Shown here one piece after another: positions 56,058-64,000 of a stretch of 64,000 bases of DNA. The DNA is from [Clostridium] scindens ATCC 35704 (GTDB lineage Bacteria; Bacillota; Clostridia; Lachnospirales; Lachnospiraceae): assembly GCF_004295125.1 (NCBI RefSeq), contig NZ_CP036170.1, positions 1,190,001-1,254,000 on the forward strand. The letters run 5' to 3'. The notes below the pieces were generated by a model. The model was not told the origin of the DNA. It searched no databases and saw only the letters and a list, made by a program, of their open reading frames with translations. Numbering within the stretch: position 1 is the stretch's first letter; each line of letters opens with the position of its first letter. A program made the position numbers and the translations under genes.

Positions 56058-57524
56058 ATGGGAACAGTTTTGGAGGCAAAACACATAAATAAATCTTTTA
56101 TTGGCGTTCAGGCGTTAAAAGATATCAGCATCAAAATCAACAGTGGGGAAATTCACTGCCTTGCAGGGGAAAACGGGTGCGGAAAGTCAACCCTGGTCAA
56201 GAATATATCCGGCGTCTATACACCGGATTCAGGGGAAATCATACTTGGCGGGAATACATATCATAATCTGACCCCAATGCAGGCTATGAAGGAAGGTATA
56301 CAGGTAATATACCAGGACTTGTCACTGTTCCAGCACCTGACTGTGGCAGAGAACATTGCAATCAGCAGACTTAAGTTTGATAGAAATAAGATGATAAGCT
56401 GGAAAAAGGTATATGCCATAGCACAGGAGCAGTTAGACAAAATAGGAGTAAAGATGGATCTTGGCCAGACTGTGGGGGAGATCTCAATGGCGAACCGTCA
56501 GCTGACGGCAATCTGCCGGGCGTTAGCGCAGGATGCGAAAATCCTGTTTATGGATGAGCCGACCACAGCCCTTACAAAGACAGAAGTAGAACGTCTGCTG
56601 AATATTATGGTGGACTTAAAGAAAAAGGGGCTTGCAATTATATTTATCAGCCATAAGCTTGATGAAGTTTTCTCTGTGGCAGATACGATAACCATATTCC
56701 GCAATGGAGAGAAAATCGGTGATTTTAAAAGCGAGGATTTAGATAAAAAGAGCCTGTCATATTATATGACGGGACGGGAAGTGGAGTATCCAAGATACCA
56801 CCGCACGAGTAAGGAAGATACTCCGATACTTGAGATTGAGAACCTGACCAGAAAAAACCAGTACGAAAATATATCACTGTCCATACGCCCAGGCGACATT
56901 GTGGGAGTGACCGGGCTGCTTGGATCAGGAAGGACGGAGCTTGCATTGTCTTTATTCGGATTAAATCCTACGACCAGCGGCCGGATTAAGGTGGATGGCA
57001 AAGAGGTAAAACTTAGTTCACCAATGAAAGCAAAGAAATGCGGGATTGCATTGCTGCCTGAGGACCGCTTTAATCAAGGGCTGTTTATGAAACGAGAGAT
57101 TAAAGAAAATATATCCTCTTCCATATTAGATGATATTTCTAATAAAGGAGTACTGAATAAGCAGTCTGAGGAACGCACAGCAGAGACATACGTGGAGCAG
57201 TTAAAGGTAAGGACGCCTTCTATTGATACGGTAATAGGGACGCTGTCAGGGGGAAACCAGCAGAAAGTGGTCATTGGCAAATGGACGGCCACATGTCCAA
57301 GGGTTTTTATTATGGACACGCCGACAGTAGGTATTGATATTGGGTCAAAGGCTGAGATCTATGAACAGATACATAAATTTGCTGAGGAAGGAATGGCTAT
57401 TATTTTTATCTCAGACGAAGTACAGGAGATTCTGGCAAACTGTAACCGGGTTATGGTGATGGCTGAGGGGAAATGTGTAAAAATGCTGGAAGAAGACGAC
57501 TTAAAAGAGGAGGCACTTGTATGA
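56058..57524 (+). CDS. sugar ABC transporter ATP-binding protein (RbsA/MglA-like)
   Basis: 488-residue double ATPase of the ribose/galactose class. The first domain has Walker A GENGCGKST, signature region EISMANRQ and Walker B ILFMDEPTTAL. The second has a degenerate Walker A (GLLGSGRTE), typical for this class, with signature LSGGNQQK and VFIMDTPTVGIDI. It powers the two permeases that follow. Its stop overlaps the first permease start as ATGA. Confidence 0.95.
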   Translation: MGTVLEAKHINKSFIGVQALKDISIKINSGEIHCLAGENGCGKSTLVKNISGVYTPDSGEIILGGNTYHNLTPMQAMKEGIQVIYQDLSLFQHLTVAENIAISRLKFDRNKMISWKKVYAIAQEQLDKIGVKMDLGQTVGEISMANRQLTAICRALAQDAKILFMDEPTTALTKTEVERLLNIMVDLKKKGLAIIFISHKLDEVFSVADTITIFRNGEKIGDFKSEDLDKKSLSYYMTGREVEYPRYHRTSKEDTPILEIENLTRKNQYENISLSIRPGDIVGVTGLLGSGRTELALSLFGLNPTTSGRIKVDGKEVKLSSPMKAKKCGIALLPEDRFNQGLFMKREIKENISSSILDDISNKGVLNKQSEERTAETYVEQLKVRTPSIDTVIGTLSGGNQQKVVIGKWTATCPRVFIMDTPTVGIDIGSKAEIYEQIHKFAEEGMAIIFISDEVQEILANCNRVMVMAEGKCVKMLEEDDLKEEALV

Positions 57525-58510
57525 GGACGAAAAAAATAGACCGGTTTCAGGGAATACTGCTGTTGATTATTCTTCTCTATAGTATATTTGTCGCAGTGAA
57601 GAATCCGGCCTTTATACATATAGAGACAATATTTGATATTATCCGTGTGGCGTCCACTACTCTGATGGTTGCGATGGGACTGCTTGTTGTCATGATCTCT
57701 GGCGGAATTGACGTATCGTTCATGTCTATCGCGCTGTTTGGAAGTTACACGACGATTCATATTATGATATCAATGGGAATTGACAATCTGATATTTGCAT
57801 TTGGCATTTCTGCTTTGATTGGAGGATTACTTGGTATTATTAACGCGCTGTTAATCAACTGGCTGAAACTGCCGCCGTTCATTATAACCTTGGGAACGCA
57901 GAATCTTTTCCATGGAATTATGACTACTTTTATTGGCGACAAATCATTTGGCGCAGGCGTACTGCCAAAGAGTATTCATTCCTTCGGCCAGGCAGCTGTG
58001 ATAAAGATCGGGGGCGTGGGCTTAACATCATCTATCATTCCTGTATTACTTGCTGGCGCCCTAACCTGGTTCATTCTTTACCGTACCATGACCGGGAGAG
58101 GAATCTTCGCAGTCGGAAATGATGAGGAAGCAGCCAGAAGGGCTGGCTTTAATCCATTCAAGATCCGCTTGATTGTATATGTGTACTCTGGAATCCTGGC
58201 TGGGATTATGGGGATGATGTACGTAGCGCAGACAAATGCACTCTATCCAAATAAACTGGTGGGGGATGAGCTGATGGTTGTGGCAGCTGTTGTAATAGGC
58301 GGTACGAAGATAACAGGCGGACAGGGAAAGATTTTAGGTGCGTTTCTTGGTGTCATTATTATCTATCTACTGAACACCACGTTGATTATGATCGGCCTGT
58401 CATCCTCCTGGAACAATCTTTTTGTAGGGACAATTCTTGTAATCTCCGTGGCAGTGACTTCCTACCAGGAGAGGGTTAAGAACCGCAACAATCTAATTTT
58501 TACGGAATAG
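57521..58510 (+). CDS. sugar ABC transporter permease 1 (RbsC-like)
   Basis: 329 residues from ATG 57521, which overlaps the ATPase stop; the longer reading from 57473 runs inside the ATPase gene. About nine hydrophobic helices with family segments MGLLVVMISGGIDVSFMSIA (about 46-65), IITLGTQNLFHG and AVGNDEEAARRAGFNPFKIR. The late GDELMVVAAVVIGGTKITGG segment is the BPD-transport-type region. It forms a heterodimeric channel with permease 2. Confidence 0.93.
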   Translation: MRTKKIDRFQGILLLIILLYSIFVAVKNPAFIHIETIFDIIRVASTTLMVAMGLLVVMISGGIDVSFMSIALFGSYTTIHIMISMGIDNLIFAFGISALIGGLLGIINALLINWLKLPPFIITLGTQNLFHGIMTTFIGDKSFGAGVLPKSIHSFGQAAVIKIGGVGLTSSIIPVLLAGALTWFILYRTMTGRGIFAVGNDEEAARRAGFNPFKIRLIVYVYSGILAGIMGMMYVAQTNALYPNKLVGDELMVVAAVVIGGTKITGGQGKILGAFLGVIIIYLLNTTLIMIGLSSSWNNLFVGTILVISVAVTSYQERVKNRNNLIFTE

Positions 58511-58521
58511 GGGGATGAAAG

Positions 58522-59541
58522 ATGATTAAGATAAAAAAATGGGCTGGCAGAGATATGAATCTCACTATATTGATGGGAGTTACGCTTGTTATACTAATCT
58601 GGAGCGGGATGGCGTTTGGGCAATCCATGTATTCTATGCGGAATATACAGTCCATGACATTCCAGATACCGGAGTTTGGCTTTCTGGCGCTGGCAATGAT
58701 GCTGTCAAATATGATCGGCGGAATTGACCTTTCCATTATTGCTAATGCAAATACTGTGGCTATTATGACAGCGTATGTGCTGAATGGCCAATGGTCCTTT
58801 GGGACAGAGGGAGCGGCAAGAGTTGTGCTGGCACTTATTTTCGCCGTTTTGTGCAGCTTGTTGTTTGGATTGTTTAATGGACTTTTAATATCAAAAACAT
58901 CTGCACCGTCATTGATTGCAACGTTGGGAACGATGACACTGTTCCAGGGAATTGGAATGGCAGTGACAGGGGGAGCCAGCGTTGGAGGAATTGAAGAAAA
59001 ATTCGCGCAGATTGGGAAGAGCACTATTCTGAATCTTCCGGTTATCTTCTGGCTGTTTATCCTTGCGTCTGTAATACTTGGCCTTGTAATGTCATACAGC
59101 GGTTTTGGCAGAAAGTTGTATTTGTACGGAGATAATCCGGTTGCAGCCAGATTCTCGGCAATCCATAATGAAGGAATCTGCATCGGCACATTTCTGTTGA
59201 CAGGTCTGCTTGCAGGGCTTGCGGGACTGATTATTCTAAGCCGTGTAAATTCTGCCAAGGTGGGGTATGGAGATTCTTATCTGCTTCAGACGCTGATTGT
59301 CTGCGTAATAGGCGGGATCGACCCGAACGGAGGAAGAGGTAAAGTGTGGGGCGTATTGATTGCAGTTATAATGATGCAGATTCTGTCCAGTGCATTTACG
59401 ATAATGTCCTTGTCTCCATATACGAAAAAATTGATATGGGGAATTATGCTTGTTCTCGTTCTTGGATTAAACTTTATTATTAAAAAGTATTCTGGCATGA
59501 GAATGCTGAAAGCCAGCTTGAATGGGAATAAAGAGAAATAA
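58522..59541 (+). CDS. sugar ABC transporter permease 2 (RbsC-like)
   Basis: 339 residues, same fold as permease 1: LALAMMLSNMIGGIDLSIIA, IATLGTMTLFQGIG, LYGDNPVAARFSAIHNEGIC and LIVCVIGGIDPNGGRGKVWG. Two unlike permeases per operon is the autoinducer-2/rhamnose transporter arrangement rather than the single RbsC of ribose systems. ATG follows GGGGGATG 11 bases behind permease 1. Confidence 0.93.
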   Translation: MIKIKKWAGRDMNLTILMGVTLVILIWSGMAFGQSMYSMRNIQSMTFQIPEFGFLALAMMLSNMIGGIDLSIIANANTVAIMTAYVLNGQWSFGTEGAARVVLALIFAVLCSLLFGLFNGLLISKTSAPSLIATLGTMTLFQGIGMAVTGGASVGGIEEKFAQIGKSTILNLPVIFWLFILASVILGLVMSYSGFGRKLYLYGDNPVAARFSAIHNEGICIGTFLLTGLLAGLAGLIILSRVNSAKVGYGDSYLLQTLIVCVIGGIDPNGGRGKVWGVLIAVIMMQILSSAFTIMSLSPYTKKLIWGIMLVLVLGLNFIIKKYSGMRMLKASLNGNKEK

Positions 59542-59556
59542 GCAGGAGGTCAAAGA

Positions 59557-60126
59557 ATGAATTGCAGAAAATATGAAGAATTATATTGTACCGTACTTAA
59601 CGAACACAGAGAAGTCTTTGAAAAGCAGGACCTGGATGAGGTTACTTTATTTATGGAACAAATCAGGAAGGCAGAGCGGATCTTTGTTATGGGCGTAGGC
59701 AGAGAAGGGATCGCAGGCCGGTCATTTGCCATGCGGCTGATGCACCTTGGAAAAGAAGTACACTGGATCTGGGACGACACGACACCTGGCATGCATGAGG
59801 GGGATTTATTTATTGCTATAAACGGGTCGGGTAAAATCGGCCACATTCATTATGTGGTCAAACAGGCAAAAGAGACCGGGGCAGCAATTACTGTGGTGAC
59901 AGGAGGGCCAAAAGAAAAGACAGCCCGCCTGGCGGACTGTGTGTTATTTGTTCCGGCAAGTGTATTTAACGGGACAGACTCTAGAGCGGTACCGTCCGTA
60001 CAGCCGATGGGAAATCTGTTTGAACAACACCTGTTTTTGCTGTTTGATATTATTATTATGCTGCTGGAAGAAGAGATGAAGGTGACGCACGAACAGATGG
60101 AGGCCAGGCACAGAAATATAGAATAA
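59557..60126 (+). CDS. SIS-domain sugar isomerase (6-phospho-3-hexuloisomerase-like)
   Basis: 189-residue protein with one SIS (sugar isomerase) domain: RIFVMGVGREGIAGRSFAMR (about 42-61), GDLFIAINGSGKIGHIHYV and ITVVTGGPKEKTARLADCVL. Length and pattern match HxlB-type 6-phospho-3-hexuloisomerase of the ribulose monophosphate pathway, but no partner hexulose-phosphate synthase is near. As the last gene of a sugar transport operon it may isomerise the imported sugar phosphate. A kinase is not encoded here. ATG follows GGAGG. The catalytic specificity is open. Confidence 0.82.
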   Translation: MNCRKYEELYCTVLNEHREVFEKQDLDEVTLFMEQIRKAERIFVMGVGREGIAGRSFAMRLMHLGKEVHWIWDDTTPGMHEGDLFIAINGSGKIGHIHYVVKQAKETGAAITVVTGGPKEKTARLADCVLFVPASVFNGTDSRAVPSVQPMGNLFEQHLFLLFDIIIMLLEEEMKVTHEQMEARHRNIE

Positions 60127-60239
60127 AGAAAATAAAATCTATGTTGATTTAATATGCTTATCCTGTACCAGCAGGGTCAAGGAGTGTTTCTAAATATCTA
60201 GTTCTCCAAAATTAATGGTTAAATCTTCATAAATATCGA

Positions 60240-60382
60240 CGTTAACGGTATCGGAAAAGTGTATTCCTCTGTATCTTCTGATACAAAGTTCCATACCAAG
60301 AATGGTTTGATTGAGAGAAACCCGGTTATGTTTTACCTAATACTAAGGCTGAGGAAATGGAGAAAATTGCATCAGTATTTTA
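60240..60382 (+). pseudogene. short decayed coding remnant, unassigned
   Basis: The frame reads NVNGIGKVYSSVSSDTKFHT, then KNGLIERNPVMFY, and after a shift LPNTKAEEMEKIASVF-stop just before a terminator. It looks like the 3' end of a lost gene; I cannot name the family. The rest of 60127-60613 shows nothing else. Confidence 0.35.
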
Positions 60383-60412
60383 AGAACGGGAGATTACAGC
60401 CCGTTCTTTTTG
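60383..60412 (+). terminator. terminator behind the remnant
   Basis: AGAACGGG (60383-60390) pairs with CCCGTTCT (60400-60407), followed by TTTTTG. Confidence 0.85.
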
Positions 60413-60613
60413 TGTCCGAAAAATGTCCGAGATTGCAATAGTATAGCATAGCGGGCGAAGTAAAATCAAGGAATGTACACAAAATATATACGCTACGCCA
60501 GGGAACATGTAGGGAGATGTCTTGTGCCTTTCAAAACGGAGAGTGATATGATATAATAACTGCAAAGTGTCAAAAAACGCTAGTAATATTATATAGGGGA
60601 CAGGAGGGCAGGT

Positions 60614-61303
60614 ATGAATATATTAGTAGTAGACGACGAGAAGGAAATTGCAGATGTGATTGAACTCTATCTCCAGAATGACCAGTATAGCGTATATAAG
60701 TTCTATACCGGCCAGGAGGCGCTAGACTGTATTGGCGGCATGAAGATCGATCTGGCGATCCTTGATATCATGCTTCCGGATATTGACGGGTTCCAGATTC
60801 TGAAGCAGATCCGGGAAAAATACACGTTCCCGGTAATCATGCTGACAGCCAAGACAGAATATATGGACAAGATCACGGGGCTTACGCTGGGAGCGGACGA
60901 CTACATCCCCAAGCCTTTCAATCCGCTGGAACTGGTAGCCAGGGTAAAGGCTCAGCTGCGCAGGTATACCCAGTACAATGAAGGGGCCAAAGAAGAAGGT
61001 GAGATTATAGATTTCGGGGGCCTGGTACTGAACAGGACCTCTCATGAATGCATCTATAATGAAATGCCGCTTACGCTTACGCCGATCGAATTCGATATTC
61101 TCTGGCTTCTCTGCGAGAACCGGGGGAAGGTGATCAGTTCGGAGGAACTTTTTGAAAAAGTATGGCATGAAAAATATTACAAGAACAGTAACAATACGGT
61201 GATGGTGCACATCCGGCACCTTCGGGAGAAGATGAATGCGCCCACCGGCAAATCTGATTTTATCAAGACAGTATGGGGAGTAGGTTATAAGGTTGAAGAA
61301 TAA
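60614..61303 (+). CDS. OmpR-family response regulator (VanR-like)
   Basis: 229-residue regulator: D7-D8 acidic pair, phospho-acceptor D51 (AILDIMLP), T in MLTAKTEY, K in YIPKPFNP, and a winged-helix C-terminus (LTPIEFDILWLLCENRGKVI, VWGVGYKVEE). It is similar to the regulator at 43507, especially in GADDY-KPFNPLELVARVK. The similarity to VanR types is general; no van resistance genes lie near. ATG follows GACAGGAGG. It overlaps the kinase start by 11 bases. Confidence 0.93.
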   Translation: MNILVVDDEKEIADVIELYLQNDQYSVYKFYTGQEALDCIGGMKIDLAILDIMLPDIDGFQILKQIREKYTFPVIMLTAKTEYMDKITGLTLGADDYIPKPFNPLELVARVKAQLRRYTQYNEGAKEEGEIIDFGGLVLNRTSHECIYNEMPLTLTPIEFDILWLLCENRGKVISSEELFEKVWHEKYYKNSNNTVMVHIRHLREKMNAPTGKSDFIKTVWGVGYKVEE

Positions 61304-62534
61304 CTATCGCAAACTTAAGTTCAGCATCCTGCTGCAGACGGTTTTTGTAACCGCTGTCACGGTGCTGGTGGGCGGTTTCCTGCTGAATTATGTAATTGAT
61401 GGCATCTATAATGACAGTTTTGCCAGGATATTCGTAGATTTCCTGACTTCTCTTGATGTGGAGGAGAAGACGGCCATAGATTTATACTGGAAGCTGATCG
61501 GAGACAACAAGGCATTTTTCATGGTTGTTGGCTTCCTGCTTCTTTTTGCCCTGTTTTTCTATGTAGCCCTGTCTAAGATGACGAAATACCTGGATCAGAT
61601 AGGAGACGGGATAGAAAATATCGTGTCGGATTCCACGGAGCCGATTCATCTGATCACGGAGTTAAAGCCGATCGAGATCAGGCTGAATGAGATTAAGGCG
61701 ACCCTGAAGCGCCAGGAACTGGAGGCGGAAGAGGGGGAGAAAAAGAAGAACGACCTGGTGATCTTCCTGGCCCACGACCTTAAGACTCCGCTGACCTCTA
61801 TTGTGGCATACTTAAGCATGCTGGACAGCCATCCGGACATGTCGCAGGAAGAGCGGGAGAAATACACTCGCATTGCATTTGAGAAATCGCTGCGTTTGGG
61901 AGAACTGATCAATGAGTTCTTCGACATTACCCGCTATAATCTCCAGAATATTGAACTGGAGTCCGTGGAGATCAACCTGTCATTGATGCTGGAGCAGCTG
62001 GCGGATGAACTCTATGGCGTGCTGCAGGAAAAGCAGCTTGCCTGTCAGGTAGAGGTGGAAGAGAATCTGGTGGTCTACGGGGATCCGGATAAGCTGGCCC
62101 GGGTCTTTGACAATATTCTGAGGAACGCGATCGCATACTGCTATGATAATACCAGGATTCAGATCGAGGCACAGATGAAGGGGCAGGATGTGGAGATTAT
62201 CTTTACAAACCAGGGAGATAAGATTCCCGGGGCAATGCTTCAGACCATATTTGAGAAGTTCTACCGCGTAGATGGCTCCCGCTCCAGCGGGACCGGAGGA
62301 GCAGGGCTTGGACTGGCCATTGCCAAGCAGATTGTGGAATTGCATGGAGGGCTGATCCGTGCAAAAAGCGATGACAGCAAGACGCAGTTTATTGTGACAT
62401 TGCCGACAAGGATAGAAAAGGAAGAAGGGACAGCAGAGGATGAAGTTCATACACATCGCAGACGTACATTTAGGAGCAAGCCCGGACGCAGGAAGCACGT
62501 ACAGCGAGAAGAGGGCGAAGGAGATCTGGAATAG
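61293..62534 (+). CDS. sensor histidine kinase (VanS-like)
   Basis: 413-residue kinase starting with TTG at 61293, overlapping the regulator. Two helices (about 10-32 and 70-92) frame a short outside loop; HisKA has H161 in FLAHDLKTPL, and the HATPase domain has DNILRNAIAYCY and GTGGAGLGLAIAKQIV. The natural family end is near IVTLPTRIE. About 33 further residues, many basic (HTHRRRTFRSKPGRRKH), are read across the first 95 bases of the next gene and look like a by-product of a lost stop. Confidence 0.9.
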   Translation: MKNNYRKLKFSILLQTVFVTAVTVLVGGFLLNYVIDGIYNDSFARIFVDFLTSLDVEEKTAIDLYWKLIGDNKAFFMVVGFLLLFALFFYVALSKMTKYLDQIGDGIENIVSDSTEPIHLITELKPIEIRLNEIKATLKRQELEAEEGEKKKNDLVIFLAHDLKTPLTSIVAYLSMLDSHPDMSQEEREKYTRIAFEKSLRLGELINEFFDITRYNLQNIELESVEINLSLMLEQLADELYGVLQEKQLACQVEVEENLVVYGDPDKLARVFDNILRNAIAYCYDNTRIQIEAQMKGQDVEIIFTNQGDKIPGAMLQTIFEKFYRVDGSRSSGTGGAGLGLAIAKQIVELHGGLIRAKSDDSKTQFIVTLPTRIEKEEGTAEDEVHTHRRRTFRSKPGRRKHVQREEGEGDLE

Positions 62535-63495
62535 CCTGAAGAGAGTGGTAGAGGCCTGTAATAAAGAGCGGGCGGACCTTCTTCTCATAGCTGGCGATCT
62601 GTTTCACCGTCAGCCCTTGCTTCGGGAACTGAAGGAAGTCAATTCTCTTTTAGCGACCCTTAAGCATACCCAGGTAGTGCTGGTGGCTGGAAACCATGAC
62701 TATCTGAAGAAAGACTCTTATTACCGCACTTTCCGATGGGCGAGGAATGTGCAGATGATTCTGTCAGAGGATATCTCCTGCGTGGAATTCCCTCAACTAT
62801 CCCTGGCTGTATACGGATGCAGCTACCATTCCCGCGAGATTAAGGAGGCAAAGTATGATAATGCATTTGCCAGGAAGAAGCAGAGGTATGAGATTCTGAT
62901 TGCCCATGGAGGGGACGAGAAGCATATACCGATACAAAGAAATAAAATAAAGGCCCTTGGCTATGATTATGTTGCCTTGGGACATATCCATAAGCCGCAG
63001 ATGTTTCAGGAAGAAGGCGCCGCCTATGCAGGCGCCCTGGAACCTATTGATAAGAATGATGTCGGCCCTCATGGCTATGTCCGGGGCGAGATGGATGATA
63101 AAGGCTGCAGGGTATGGTTTGTGCCGGATGCTGAAAGAGAATATGTTCACATGGATGTAGAGATAGACAAGGCCATGACGGGCCACTCGGTGCGGGAACG
63201 AATAAAGGCGCAGATCGAAGAGAGGGGAGTACAGAATCTATATAAGATTACGCTGAAGGGGCTCCGTGATCCGGATATTCTATTTGATCTGGGGGACATG
63301 GATCCATATGGCAATGTGGTAGAAGTGTCGGATGAGACAAAGCCTGCATATGAGTTTGGGAGGCTTCTGGAACAGAACAAGGATAACCTTCTGGGGAAAT
63401 TTATTGAATCACTGCTAAACTATGAGAAGGACAGCATGGAATATCAGGCTCTGTGCGAAGGTGTCCAGGCGCTGATGGAAACGAGAAGAGGCTAG
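62440..63495 (+). CDS. Mre11/SbcD-like DNA repair nuclease (YhaO type)
   Basis: 351-residue calcineurin-like phosphoesterase acting on DNA ends. Metal motifs: IADVHLG (D8, H10), AGDLFH, GNHDY, HGGDE and ALGHIHKPQ. The C-terminal part (about 270-351) is the capping and ATPase-binding region. The start cannot be later, because MKFIHIADVHLG is the first conserved strand; it therefore overlaps the kinase gene by 95 bases. It is followed two bases later by its ATPase partner, the YhaO-YhaN or SbcD-SbcC arrangement. Confidence 0.92.
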   Translation: MKFIHIADVHLGASPDAGSTYSEKRAKEIWNSLKRVVEACNKERADLLLIAGDLFHRQPLLRELKEVNSLLATLKHTQVVLVAGNHDYLKKDSYYRTFRWARNVQMILSEDISCVEFPQLSLAVYGCSYHSREIKEAKYDNAFARKKQRYEILIAHGGDEKHIPIQRNKIKALGYDYVALGHIHKPQMFQEEGAAYAGALEPIDKNDVGPHGYVRGEMDDKGCRVWFVPDAEREYVHMDVEIDKAMTGHSVRERIKAQIEERGVQNLYKITLKGLRDPDILFDLGDMDPYGNVVEVSDETKPAYEFGRLLEQNKDNLLGKFIESLLNYEKDSMEYQALCEGVQALMETRRG

Positions 63496-63497
63496 AT

Positions 63498-64000
63498 ATG
63501 AGAATTCGGGAGTTAATAATCAGGAACTTCGGCAAATTTTCGGATAAGGATATTTTGCTGGAAGATGGGATCAATATATTATATGGGGAGAATGAGTCAG
63601 GGAAATCCACGCTGCATGCTTTTATCAGAGGAATGCTGTTTGGCATGGAAAGAGGCCGGGGAAGGGCTTCCCTTAATGATACATACAGCACCTATGAACC
63701 ATGGGAGAACCCCAATTATTATTCAGGAGTTCTGAGATTCGAAAGCGGAGGAAAGATGTTCCGGATTGACCGGAATTTTGATAAATATTCGAAGAAGGCA
63801 GAACTCTACTGCGAGGATGACGGAGAACAACTCTCTATAAAAGACGGGGATCTTCAGATGCTGCTGGGAGAGCTTAGCTCTGCCAGTTATGACAACACGA
63901 TATCCGTGGGCCAGATGAAGGTGGAGACAGGCCAGTCTCTTGCGGCGGAATTTAAAAATTACGCCACCAATTATTACGCTACAGGCAATACAGAGATTGA
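63498..64000 (+). CDS. AAA/SMC-like ATPase partner of the nuclease (YhaN type), cut by window end
   Basis: The first 167 residues of an ATPase: MRIRELIIRNFGKFSDKDIL and Walker A GENESGKST, followed by MLFGMERGRG, the pattern of YhaN-like relatives of SbcC/Rad50. The coiled coil and Walker B lie beyond the window. ATG at 63498 is two bases behind the nuclease stop, so the pair is co-translated. Confidence 0.88.
   Translation, partial: MRIRELIIRNFGKFSDKDILLEDGINILYGENESGKSTLHAFIRGMLFGMERGRGRASLNDTYSTYEPWENPNYYSGVLRFESGGKMFRIDRNFDKYSKKAELYCEDDGEQLSIKDGDLQMLLGELSSASYDNTISVGQMKVETGQSLAAEFKNYATNYYATGNTEI

Noticed and set aside
60614-62534. Possible glycopeptide-resistance (van) locus
   Set aside because: Only generic VanRS-like regulator and kinase are present; no ligase, racemase or dipeptidase of a van cluster follows.

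Overview
This window is a low-to-mid GC chromosomal segment of a spore-forming Gram-positive gut anaerobe of the Lachnospiraceae. The closest organism I can argue for is Clostridium scindens: the 266-residue short-chain dehydrogenase at 36149-36949 matches, from memory, the NADP-dependent bile acid 7-alpha-hydroxysteroid dehydrogenase described from strain VPI 12708. Sporulation genes (spmA, spmB, a Spo0A-like DNA-binding protein), a meso-diaminopimelate dehydrogenase, a T-box-controlled metG and LytTR, YesMN and VanRS-like two-component systems fit that group.

Layout. 1-3916: end of an rRNA operon (3' end of a spacer tRNA-Ala, 23S rRNA, no 5S behind it) and seven tRNAs (Asp, Val, Tyr, Thr, fMet, Phe, Lys). 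3917-7907: a promoter and a yybP-ykoY (manganese) riboswitch ahead of a P2-type cation ATPase, then an AI-2E/PerM-like membrane protein. 7908-12460: spmA and spmB, normally adjacent, lie on opposite strands on either side of an M19 dipeptidase, a DUF819 membrane protein and a small membrane protein; one inversion would explain this. 12585-19250: a complete Wadjet anti-plasmid system jetABCD, with a 32-bp perfect inverted repeat between jetC and jetD. 19346-28129: a decayed stretch in which a few intact genes (DUF885 peptidase-like protein, LytTR regulator, lipoprotein, DUF3795, VOC protein, dihydrofolate reductase) lie among at least nine truncated or frameshifted genes.

28422-36949: a housekeeping block with metG under a T-box, ddh, tatD, rsmA, citrate synthase, an alpha/beta hydrolase and the 7-alpha-HSDH. 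37026-43372: mobile and decayed DNA, holding the 5' part of a group II intron directly behind the HSDH terminator, an internally deleted IS3 transposase, a 31-residue holin-like (type I) toxin gene, an IS66 element with 21-bp perfect ends, two copies of a structured repeat of about 230 bp flanking a GNAT gene, a stand-alone Spo0A DNA-binding domain, and a GH25-LysM gene with its middle deleted. 43507-50576: a two-component system, a methyltransferase and a large unrecognised surface protein. 50659-51247: queT with a pseudoknotted leader that looks like a preQ1 riboswitch. 51427-60126: a YesM/YesN pair divergent from a sugar ABC transporter operon ending in a SIS-domain isomerase. 60614-64000: a VanRS-like pair translationally entangled with an Mre11/SbcD-like nuclease and its ATPase partner, which runs off the window.

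The most complete defence system is Wadjet. The observations least covered by known annotation are the palindrome family with a CACTTTT/AAAAGTG core, the two-copy structured repeat around the GNAT gene, and the 813-residue surface protein. All calls come from reading the sequence; no database search was run.
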